From Prunus persica (taxonomy: Eukaryota; Streptophyta; Magnoliopsida; Rosales; Rosaceae): 64,000 bases of DNA. Under the pieces are notes generated by a model, which was given only the letters and a program-made list of their open reading frames with translations, did not search any database and was not told where the DNA came from. The stretch is taken from positions 427,246 to 491,245 of the forward strand of contig NC_034012.1 of NCBI RefSeq assembly GCF_000346465.2. The letters run 5' to 3'. Below are positions 25,799-34,653 of this stretch, piece by piece (position 1 is the first letter of the stretch; every line of letters begins with the position of its first letter). Both the position numbers and the translations under genes were made by a program.

Positions 25799-26604
25799 TT
25801 CAAGTTTCTCGACTCGATTTAGTGGTACGAATACAAGTCTTGAGGAAAACTTGTTGCTAGCTGCAAGGTTTTATATAGAATCAATGCAATCAAATTTGTA
25901 TTGAATTTGTTCTTTTGGGTAAGTTATTTGGGAGGTTGGATACTTTTCCATTTTGAGGTGATTATGACCATTCCAAAATTGTCTGCCCTATTGTTAGGTG
26001 TTTAGTTGTTAGGTAGTTTTAAATTATCTATAATAAAATTTAATTAGTTTTTTTGTTTATTTAGAATTCTTATCTTTGTAAACTTAAATTTATGATATTG
26101 AGTAAAATTATAGGACCCAATTCATTATCCAAGATCTTGAACTTCATGATTTTCACAATAGCATTAGGCGGAAATCCAATTGTACTTAAATTACATACAT
26201 AGGCGGAGAATTGGACAGGTGTTTCACGTGTTTGCTTAGTCACCTATGTTTTCTTCTCCTATGTATTTTGACCCAAAAACAAAAAACAAAAAAAACATTA
26301 TATGTTCTAACTTGTAAATAGCTCTACAAACGAATGGATCAGATAGGTTTTAAACATTATCTGCAACAGAAAACTTGCAATTTTCTCAGTTCTAACTTGT
26401 AGCAAATTAATCAAACACATTCACGAGATCAGGTCAGTCAGACTGATGGAGAGTAAAATTTCGCATCAAAACCACTAACAAAATCACCCAGACAACTATT
26501 CAAATTTATTTATTATAATTTATAGAGTCCAGACTCCAGAGTACATATTTGCAGAAGATAATAATTAAAACACGAAAGGATCATTCTCCTGAAAATGACC
26601 TAGT
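25799..26604. other. Spacer between cystatin copies
   Basis: Promoter of the copy at 25466-25798 followed by AT-rich DNA. No gene is seen. Confidence 0.5.
25870..25877 (-). promoter_or_regulatory. TATA box of degenerate cystatin
   Basis: TATATAAA on the minus strand, 72 bp upstream of the ATG at 25798; position and sequence match a plant TATA box. Confidence 0.55.
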
Positions 26605-27000
26605 CTATGCCAATTTACGGAAGGAGATCAATTGCCTAAAATGCTCCCAACTCTTTTCCAGGACAACAGCCTGATAATTGTCTCCTGCAGCCGCTGCGGC
26701 TGTGGGGTTGGACACCGCCGACGACTCATTCTTGGCCGAAATGACAAGGCGATACTTGATGCCGGCCACCACCTGGGTCTCGCCGCGGATCACGCTCTGA
26801 AACACCAACTTGTTCTTGCCTTGGGCCTGCTTGTTGTATTCCGACACCGCGAACTCTGCGATCTCTTTCACATGAGGGTCGCTGATGTTCTTTATGGGCT
26901 GATAACCGCCGACCAAGGCGTCCCTGTGGCCTGTGGCTGCAGCGGCAACCAGAGGAAGGACGAGGGCAACGAGTGCGAGGAGGCAGTGAGGACGCATCAT
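26605..27000 (-). CDS. Phytocystatin, intact (cysteine proteinase inhibitor)
   Basis: Intronless, 131 residues from the ATG at 27000 (MMRPHCLLALVALV); the frame is open to an ATG at 27063 but the MM start begins a proper signal peptide, so the downstream start is preferred. This is the best preserved member of the cluster: Gly-Gly at 31-32, the VKEIAEFAVSEYN helix motif, the QVVAG reactive loop at 76-80 and Trp118 in EKSW are all present. It should be a secreted competitive inhibitor of papain-like cysteine proteases, used in defence against insects and pathogens and in control of endogenous proteolysis. A five-Ala run (101-105) sits in the variable loop. A TATAAATA box lies 96 bp upstream. 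Confidence 0.93.
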   Translation of the reverse strand: MMRPHCLLALVALVLPLVAAAATGHRDALVGGYQPIKNISDPHVKEIAEFAVSEYNKQAQGKNKLVFQSVIRGETQVVAGIKYRLVISAKNESSAVSNPTAAAAAGDNYQAVVLEKSWEHFRQLISFRKLA

Positions 27001-27095
27001 GACCGTTGATTTATTGCTTTGTTGAATTTCTTGAATTTTCTTGACTAACAATACTATCCTCATAAAAAGTGAGCAGCATTGGATTCGGAGGCGTG

Positions 27096-27103
27096 TATTT
27101 ATA
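27096..27103 (-). promoter_or_regulatory. TATA box of intact cystatin
   Basis: TATAAATA on the minus strand, 96 bp upstream of the preferred start codon at 27000. Confidence 0.6.
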
Positions 27104-27256
27104 CATGGGGTGTGGTAGGGCAGCGGGCGCGCATAACGTGCAGGAATGTGAAGGATTGGCGTATACGGAAGGTTACAGATTGACTTCTGTTGTCCTCTAT
27201 ATTACTCTCCAAATTTGCCCATTTCGGGATTATTTTCGCCCTTCCTTTCTTGTTTA

Positions 27257-27464
27257 TTTCCAGATCCGGTGGGTAGCTGCTCTGGTTTCTTTGGTTTTTC
27301 TTCCATTTTTATTTGTATTATTCATATTTTTTCAGAGTAAAAGTTTGAATCTGGTGGATGTTTCCAGATCCGGTGGGCAGCTCCTCTGGTTTCTTTCGTT
27401 TTTCTTTCATTTTTATTTGTATTATTCATATTTTTTTAGAGTAAAAGTTTGAATATGGTGGAGA
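27257..27464. repeat. Tandem duplication, 104-bp unit
   Basis: Two adjacent copies beginning TTTCCAGATCCGGTGGG at 27257 and 27361. They differ at a few positions (for example GTAGCTGC versus GCAGCTCC). They lie about 260 bp upstream of the intact cystatin start, so may fall within its upstream regulatory DNA. Confidence 0.85.
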
Positions 27465-28123
27465 TTTCCTTGTTTGATTTGAGTTCGTTTGATTTGATGT
27501 TTCTTCCCTTTGTTAAAGTTTTTTTTAAAAAAATATTTAAACATTACATTTTACATTTAGGTTAATCATTTTTAACTTTATATTAAATATTAAATATTTT
27601 TTCTATAAGTCCTTATAAGTCATTTTATATAAGGCTAAATTTGTCTTAAATTTTTTAAAGATAAGATAGGTAGAAAAATAAAAATGAGGTGTGAAATAGC
27701 AGCACTCTTTCCTATCTTGTGTTGATGCTCACCAATCAAACCATAACACCTGGCCATTGAAGATTTCTATTTTTTCTTTTTAAGTCACAAACGGAAATTA
27801 GAAATTATACCCAAAAAAATAAATAAATAAGAATTAAATAAAAAAATAAAAAGAAACAATAACAAAATAACACCACCCACCCCCTCAACAAGAACATTTG
27901 AATTAAAACAGCTGAGATAATTTTGATAGTATATGGGGATTCTTAATTTCTCTATTTATGGAAGAGGATAAAATGATTTTCTATTACAGGAAAATAAAAA
28001 TATAACAAATATGGAATGAAAACACCCAACATAGTGGAAGGCCAATAATTGCCTCATAATTGGTTTTTTTTTTTTTTCTTTTCCAAACCAAATGAAGATT
28101 GTATTTCTAATTTACGCTAAGGT
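27465..28123. other. AT-rich spacer
   Basis: Low-complexity AT-rich DNA with poly-A/T runs between the 104-bp duplication and the first MITE. Nothing else is seen. Confidence 0.5.
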
Positions 28124-28598
28124 CCGTTTGGTTCATGGGAAAGAAGATTTGGAGATGGGCAATTAATTACTTTCTCATGTTTGGTAAGTCCATGCATGAG
28201 AAATCATTGTCTGGCCTATGAAAAAATAGGGGGAAAGTGAAGCCATTCTTCCAATATGGGTTTTGTTTTCCCTCCTCATGGGAAAGTTTGGGAAAATGAA
28301 CCAACATTAAATACACATTTTTCATGACCATTTTGTCCCCATTAACAATTTAGAATTACAATATATCATTAAATGCATTCTTTTTTTTTATTTAATTTAA
28401 TATGGGTATAATTGAAAATTTATACAAACTTTGTTTTCCATTCATACTCAAAACAAACATGGGAAAGGAAATAAAGTGCTATCTCCCGGTCACTTTCCCA
28501 ACATTACCAAACGTGAGAAATGAATCTTCCATTTTTCATCCCTTGAGAAATGAAATGGGAAATGATTTCCCCTCAAATTCGTTCCGTGAACTAAACGG
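28124..28598. mobile_element. Foldback MITE, copy 1
   Basis: Starts CCGTTTGGTTCATGGGAAAG and ends CGTGAACTAAACGG; the inverse of the end reads CCGTTTAGTTCACGG, so the termini are imperfect inverted repeats that keep pairing for about 100 bp (AAATGGGAAA and TGTTTGGTAA blocks). It has no coding capacity. A target duplication is not clear, so the superfamily is unassigned. Confidence 0.7.
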
Positions 28599-28620
28599 GA
28601 TAATACAAATACAATAACCA

Positions 28621-29087
28621 CCGTTTGGTTCATGAGAAAGGAGAATTGGGGATGGAAAATCAATTGCTTTCCCATGTTTGGTAAGTCTAGACATGAGAAA
28701 TCGTTGTCTGGCTCATGGAAAAATAGGGGGGAAAGTGAAGTCATCCTCCCAACTTGAGTTTTGTTTTCCTTCCTCATAGGAAAGTTTTGGAAAATGAGCC
28801 AATATTAAATAAATATTTTTCATGACCATTTTGTCCCCATTAACAATTTAGAATTACAATATATCATTAAATGCATTTTTTTCTTTAATTTAATATGGGT
28901 ATAATTGAAAATTTATAGAAACTTTGTTTTCCATTCCTACTCAAAACAAACATGGGAAAATAAATAAAGTGATATTTTCCAGTTACTTTCCTATCATTAC
29001 CAAACATGGGAAATGAATTCCATTTCCTATCCCTTAGGAAATGAGATGGGAAATAATTTTCCCTCAAATTTATTCCGTGAACCAAGG
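28621..29087. mobile_element. Foldback MITE, copy 2
   Basis: A second copy of the same element in the same orientation only 22 bp after the first, starting CCGTTTGGTTCATGAGAAAG. It shares the full length with copy 1 at high identity, with substitutions and small indels (for example CATTAAATGCATT in both). The right end is mutated (GTGAACCAAGG instead of GTGAACTAAACGG). Confidence 0.7.
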
Positions 29088-29561
29088 AGTTACCACTACC
29101 CACAAATGGGTTACAACCAAAACGAAGCGATACAGCAACAACATCAAATTCATATGGTATATCTCCACTCAAGCCCGCACATGACTTAAAACAGCCCAAC
29201 ACATGTCCGGAAAAGTCAAGTACAACACCAATAACGTAAACTATAAACCCAAAGTCTCCCGTAGAGAAGCCGCAAACACGCATCACACTTGAAAGAGTTG
29301 ATGCTCTTATTACAACGCCAAATAAATATGCCCAAACAAAGCCAAACCAAGCCCACAACTAAGGTTTGAAAGAAAGCCTACCCAAACAAAAACATAAAAT
29401 AACATAAATGTCGTTGTCGCTGCCTCTGCCGATCGGAGTGCCCTGTCTGCCTGTGGTGAGTTTTCCATTAGGAAGATGAAGCATTGAACTTGTATTAATT
29501 AGCACCATATGTATTTGTTTATTATAACAAAATGTGATCATCTTCTATGACCCCGACAGAA
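29088..29561. other. Spacer between MITE pair and cystatin pseudogene
   Basis: Unique AT-rich sequence and the 3' flank of the cystatin pseudogene. No gene is supported. Confidence 0.5.
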
Positions 29562-29972
29562 TTAGTTAACTTCTGACAATAGTTGAAAGGAGATCAACTT
29601 CTTAAGATGCTGCCAAAACAAGTCCCAGACAACTGCCTCATACTTATCGGAGGTAGCCGTGGAGGTGGGGTTAGACACCGACGGCTCATTCTTGGCCGAA
29701 AGGACAAGCTTATATTTGAGGCCGTGTATGACCTGGAGCTCACCACGGACCACGCTATCAAGCACCAACTTTGGGTCACTGCTCTTGCCTTGGGCTTGCT
29801 TGTTATACTCGGACACCGCGAACTTCGCCACCTCTTTCACCTTGGGGTTGCTGATGTTCTTTATGGGCTGCCAACTGCCGATCGGAGTTCCCTGTCAGCC
29901 TGTGGAGGTGGCGGCGGAAGCCAGAGGAAGGACGAGGGCAAGGAGTACGAGGAGGCAGTGAGGGCGTATCGT
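29562..29972 (-). pseudogene. Cystatin pseudogene (start lost, in-frame stop)
   Basis: Aligned with the intact paralogue at 26605-27000, the reading frame is kept along the whole length, but the two start codons are ACG ATA (29967-29972) instead of ATG ATG, and a TGA stop lies at 29895-29897 just after the signal peptide region. Downstream of the stop the cystatin body is well kept: VKEVAKFAVSEYNKQAQGK, a QVIHG reactive loop, and a Trp in the second loop (FWQHL). A TATATA box remains about 100 bp upstream. An internal start could give a signal-less cystatin body, but no ATG is available before the reactive loop. Likely recent inactivation. Confidence 0.85.
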
Positions 29973-30897
29973 GATCGGTGATTTGTTTACTGAATTTGAA
30001 GATTTTTTTTTTTTGGGGTCAAATGACTATTCACACTTGAAGTGACCTGCTTGAAATATGGAGGGTTGGATGGATATATAGGAGGTTACTTTCGGCCTTG
30101 CCAAAGTATATCTAAATTTCACTATTATGGAAGAGTATCACGTACGCTAGGAAATATTATGAAATCATCCTTACTAATTTACTTTTACCAAAAAGGAGAA
30201 TTTGCCGGATTGAGGAGATAAGGGAGGGAAAAGAGTTAATGAGGAGATAAATTTTCGTATGATACTCGAGTATCGGCCATGTGATATAATTAGGTATTAT
30301 ATTATAAAATTAGAATGCAATTAATTCCCTTCGGATTGCAGTGATGATAACAGTTCAGATATTGTTTGTCATATTAAAATATTAATTGCTAAAGTTATCT
30401 ATTAGCAACATTTAGGTCATGTTTATTAATCTGTAATTGGGTGAGGATGAATCGAATTGAAGAGAAATTGAATTGACGAAGAGTTAGATGGAGGAGGAGT
30501 TAGAATCTGAATTCTCATTGAAGTTGTTTACTAAATTATCTGGAATTGAGATAGGAATGATATTGATTCCTTATAAGTTGTTCACTAAATTCCTATGAAT
30601 TGGAATTGAATCCAGTTTTGAATACTAAAATGCCATTGTTTGTTGGATTAAAAGGGATGATAGCTTTGAAACTTTAAAAAATTATGTGAGGATATAATAG
30701 GTCAGTGATGACATGCAAGCCAATGTGATTTTCAAATCACGAAAAAATAGACAAAAAATATAGAACACAAGAAAAACGTCGTATAAACCATTCAACAATT
30801 GTACTAATTAATAAAACATCCTAACAGACAGACAGAATGAAGACAAGAGTAAGTAGTAGGCATGATTATATGCGTGCAAATTTAAGAATCCCTAAAA
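29973..30897. other. Spacer between cystatin copies
   Basis: Promoter side of the pseudogene, with a TATATA at 30075-30080, then AT-rich sequence. About 30415-30650 has repeated GAATTG/TTCAC-type words such as GTTTACTAAATT and GTTCACTAAATTCC that look like an old MITE, but I cannot set its ends. Confidence 0.45.
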
Positions 30898-31287
30898 TTA
30901 ATTGCCTTCTTTAGGAATTGCTGCAAAGGAGAGCAATTGCCCAAAATGCTTCCAAGCCTTCTCCAAGATAACACCCTCATAATAATTGAGGGAGAAGAGG
31001 GGGTCAGGAATCGTCTCGTTGGTGGCCCCAATGACGAGCTTATACTTGACACCCGATTCGACCATCGTCTCGCCCTTGGCCATGTTATAATACACCAACT
31101 TGTTCTGGACCGGCTCCGATTGCTTGCTGAACTCCGACAGCGCAAACTTTGCTATCTCTACCACGTGGGGGTCGCTCAGGTCCCCTACGGGCTGCCAACC
31201 GTCCACCTTCACGTCCCGTCCGTCTGCGGCACAGGCCACCAGAGCAAGAACCAGGGCCACGAGTGCAAGGAGGCAGTTCGAGCGCAT
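30898..31287 (-). CDS. Divergent phytocystatin (reactive loop MVESG)
   Basis: Intronless, 129 residues from the ATG at 31287 (MRSNCLLALVALVLALVA), the start that gives a signal peptide like its paralogues; the frame is open further upstream without matching them. The helix motif is VVEIAKFALSEFS and the second-loop Trp is present (EKAWKHF). The reactive loop reads MVESG in place of QVVAG, losing the Gln of QxVxG, and the N-terminal part has DGWQPV rather than GGYQPI. The variable region is also different (NETIPDPLFSLNYYEG). It could be a weak or altered-specificity inhibitor. The frame is intact and a long TATATATA run lies about 110 bp upstream. Confidence 0.88.
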   Translation of the reverse strand: MRSNCLLALVALVLALVACAADGRDVKVDGWQPVGDLSDPHVVEIAKFALSEFSKQSEPVQNKLVYYNMAKGETMVESGVKYKLVIGATNETIPDPLFSLNYYEGVILEKAWKHFGQLLSFAAIPKEGN

Positions 31288-31949
31288 TGTGACCGTTTGA
31301 TTGATTTCTTTGATTATTTTGAAGGGTTTTCTCGACTCGCTTCTTCGGGTCCACAAGTGAAGTGACCTGCATGCATTCGAGGGCTGGACTGGATATATAT
31401 ATATAGAGAGGGAGAGAGGTGGTGAGTGGAACTTGGACCGGAAGGTAAAGACTTTTCTGTGACTTTCTTGCAATCTTTTTCATAATCTTTTCCATATATA
31501 TTTGGTATCACCCCATCACGTTTATTCGCAATTACCTTTGAATGGAGCCCGTGATTCTACAAAATCTGTAAATATTTTTTTCCATTTATTCGGAGGAGGA
31601 GGAAACGATTTCCTTCCTTGAATTCAATTATTATCCAATTCTCACACATGAAAAAGGTTTTAGAATTCTAGGGTTTAGGTAAAAGTGAACAGTGATGGAG
31701 ATTCACATACATTATTAATTTTGAAATCACGAACCAAATAACGTTAAAAAATTCAAAAATTAAAATAACCTTAAAATATTGAAACAAGACAAAAATTAAA
31801 AATTCAAGAAAATTCAGAAGTTTATTACCATTATTTGATAACGCATACGTATCACCACGTATATATGATATGATATCCCTCAATGTCAATACAGTGGGTC
31901 TTTTATTATAACTAGGGAATTTAAAGACACTAAATACATTATTAATTGG
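31288..31949. other. Spacer between cystatin copies
   Basis: Contains the promoter of the copy at 30898-31287, with (TA)n at 31394-31405, and otherwise AT-rich DNA with no other feature. Confidence 0.5.
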
Positions 31950-32336
31950 TTAGTTGTAAAGTTGACGAAAAGAGTTCAATTTCCAAAGATCCTTCCAAGA
32001 CTGCTCACACACACTGAGCTCATAATGTGCATGATTAAAACCTGCGGTGGAGTTAGGCAACGATCCATCCTTGGCCAAAACGACAAGCTGATAGTTCTGG
32101 CCCGCGACCATCTGGGTCTCTCCGCGGATGACCCTCTCAACGACCAACTTCTTGTGGGTTCGCAGGTTGTACATGGACACCGCGAACTCTGCCATCAACT
32201 TCAGACGAGGGTCACCGATGTTCTCTTTGGGTATGCGCTTCAAACCGCCAGGAATAGCCCGCGGAGGAGTAGCAGCCAAGAGCATCAGAGGAAGGAGGAG
32301 GCCAATCAGTGCTAGGAGGAGCCAGTGAGAACGCAT
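31950..32336 (-). CDS. Phytocystatin with QMVAG loop
   Basis: Intronless, 128 residues from the ATG at 32336 (MRSHWLLLALIGLL); the frame extends two codons upstream but only to a TTG. A signal peptide is followed by a Gly pair (IPGG), the helix motif LKLMAEFAVSMYN, a reactive loop QMVAG that keeps the QxVxG pattern, and a Trp in CEQSWKDLW. It should be a secreted cysteine protease inhibitor. It diverges more from the other copies in the linker and in the variable loop (FNHAHYELS). A TATATATA box lies at 32429-32436, about 90 bp upstream. It is the upstream-most copy of the cluster. Confidence 0.92.
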   Translation of the reverse strand: MRSHWLLLALIGLLLPLMLLAATPPRAIPGGLKRIPKENIGDPRLKLMAEFAVSMYNLRTHKKLVVERVIRGETQMVAGQNYQLVVLAKDGSLPNSTAGFNHAHYELSVCEQSWKDLWKLNSFRQLYN

Positions 32337-32895
32337 CTTCAATCCGTGTGGCTTTCTTTTTCTCTTTTTTCTTGGTTTGAGTTGAGTCTCAGTCGAGGGA
32401 TGGACAAGTTACGTTGGTCCCTTCCGTTATATATATTGGTGGGTTGGCGCTTAAAATGGACGGGGACAAAAATGTAGATGGAAGGTTAAAGAAAAATATG
32501 GCATAATTTGGAGATGAAGTCAGAAATTTGAGGTCCAAAAATTGTGGAAATTGGATGTATTGAGTTACTGCGGGGAGTAATTCAGTTTCTTGTTTATTTT
32601 GGGTAGGCTGATGATGGACAGTTTCTTCTTTATATGAATTGTAAATAGTGCATTTTTTTACTTGTTTGAAGTCGTTTCGCTCCTTTAATTGTTACTGTTA
32701 TTTGAGAGTTTAATTAGTTTTCCTCTTCGATCTTTTTTAATTGCTCTAGATTATCTATTTGCTTGAGTAATTGGATTAATTGGGTTCAGAACCCCCCAAG
32801 TTTTGCCTTGTTTAATTTGATCATGCAAGAGAAAGCTTTTCCTCGGTAGAAGGACAAGACACTAATCAAGCGCGTGAAAAAAGAAAAAACAAACA
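32337..32895. other. Cystatin promoter and spacer
   Basis: Upstream region of the cystatin at 31950-32336, with a TATA box at 32429-32436. No gene is seen up to the solo LTR. Confidence 0.5.
32429..32436 (-). promoter_or_regulatory. TATA box of upstream-most cystatin
   Basis: TATATATA about 93 bp upstream of the ATG at 32336 on the minus strand. Confidence 0.5.
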
Positions 32896-33338
32896 TGTTG
32901 ACACCATGTTGACCTCACCTTCCTCCTTAAGCAAATCCCATCAATTAAAGGATAACCCTTACTTGTCATACCTCACATCTCACCAAACAAGGAGTAGCTA
33001 GCCATGCCTTCTCAATGCCCAAGGCCCCAAATCAAGGGGAGGCCACGTAGAATCTCCAAATCAAGGAGAGCCATGCATTCTCTACCACTACTTGGACTAC
33101 AAAAGGGAGCACATCACCTCCAAGTAAAGGGAATCAGCAGCTGCCACTTCTCCAAGAGCTGTCCAAGCTCTCTATTTCTCTTCTACTAGAGCTTTCAAGC
33201 CTCTCTCTTCATATCTCTCTCATGTACAATGTAAACTCTATATTCAAATACAAATATAAAGCTATAAACTATAGTGGATGTAGCTCCGTTATGTGTGATT
33301 ACGTCTTAATCCGTTGTTTATAAATTCATCCGTTAACA
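32896..33338. mobile_element. Probable solo LTR of a retrotransposon
   Basis: The 443-bp segment begins TGTTGAC and ends GTTAACA, a typical 5'-TG...CA-3' pair with short inverted ends. Flanking bases AAACA (32891-32895) and AAACC (33339-33343) could be a target duplication with one change. The right part has AGTGGATGTAGCTCCG, the kind of wording seen in R/U5 regions of plant LTRs, after an AT-rich stretch with CAAATATAAAGC. No internal retrotransposon coding is next to it, so recombination to a solo LTR is likely. Confidence 0.55.
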
Positions 33339-33343
33339 AAACC

Positions 33344-34653
33344 GAAATACAACGCATAGATAATGTTGCATGCATGCATGCATGGACCATGCTATTGTCA
33401 TATGTATTTGGCAGGCCACGCTCGACTCAAACACTAACTTCTTCTTGGTTGGTTCTCCCTTTGTGCATGAACATCGGACACCGCCAATAATAACACTTGG
33501 AATGAAAAAACAAACAGAAGAATTAATTAATAAAAAAAATGCATGGAATGGACGTCATTATATGATGAGATGAGAGACGTCGTTATAGGAAAAAATAAAA
33601 ATAAAAAAGAGTATAAAACAGTGCGAGCTCGGTTATGCAAGTTGTTCTTCCTAGTAACCAAAGTTACGTACGCAAGTCAATGTCATGCTAATTAATAGTT
33701 AATTCATATGGGAATGTGTTCATGCTAGGGAGTACACTGAGTGAGTAGAGATGTCTTCTTCTTCGTCTTCGGCTTTGTTCAAATCCGAACATGTTGTCTC
33801 GTCCGTCCGTACATGTAAAGAAAGTGAATTATGGGACCCCACCCCAAAAACAAAGTTGAAAAGCAGCAGCGACAGTTTTTATTTTTTCGATGATGAAAAA
33901 GGGGAAAACCCCCAGACACCACCAACACAACAAATATCTACTACTAATCAGACGAGCATTTATAACTCCCAGTAAATCATTGAGCAACAGATATCCAAGT
34001 CAGGCAGGACTCTCCTCAAGATAGCAAGTAGCAACAACCCGGATCCAAATTGTGACTCCAAAGTAGCCAACTCATCAGGTACGTCATTTCTCTCTCTGTA
34101 AATATGTTGCAGCTTGATCCTTGGACTAAAAGCAGCAGCGACTTCAATTGTGCTGATAGATTGGGGAATTTATTCTCTATTGGCGTTTCGGGTTGCTTAG
34201 GGGAATTTATTCTCTTTACTATGAATTATGAATTAAGGAAGATGAAACTGATATTTATCTGCTGGGAAAAAGTCACATCTTGTTCATAATCAAAATTTCA
34301 GTATTTTTCAGCTGGATATTTCAAGTTCCAACTCTCATTCAAGTCCTTCATCCTGCAAGAATCAACCGCGCTGGGCCTTTGCTCTTTTCAGGTAAAGGTA
34401 AATGATTTATGAATTATTTTTTTTACTCGGTAAAACCAGTCGTACGTTCCCCTGTTTCTGCCCAATTCATCGATTGACTGATTACTACAATATATGCACG
34501 AAAAAACCAATAACTTGTTTGTGGCTATTTGATTGTTCATGCTCATGGTGTTAATATCATTAAGGTTACCATTGACTAGATAATTTACAAAACTTTCTCG
34601 ACCTAAAAAACTATATGCACGCAGATTCAGAGACAAGAGTAGAAGAGATCATC
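33344..34653. other. Spacer and probable 5' region of the NLR
   Basis: About 1.3 kb with short open frames (one Ser-rich frame at 33751-33975) that have no recognisable domain. A possible acceptor (GCACGCAG) just before 34624 suggests a 5' UTR intron for the NLR, but a donor is not certain. Confidence 0.4.

Noticed and set aside
26632..27009. Plus-strand frames opposite the cystatin copies (also 29583-29981, 30937-31365, 31962-32315)
   Set aside because: They mirror each other only because the cystatin genes are duplicated; the minus-strand frames carry the conserved motifs.
30415..30650. Possible MITE with GTTTATTAATCTG and repeated GAATTG words
   Set aside because: Inverted ends could not be paired convincingly.
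33751..33975. Ser-rich 74-residue ORF upstream of the NLR
   Set aside because: Low complexity start, no known domain; may be a chance frame or leader sequence.
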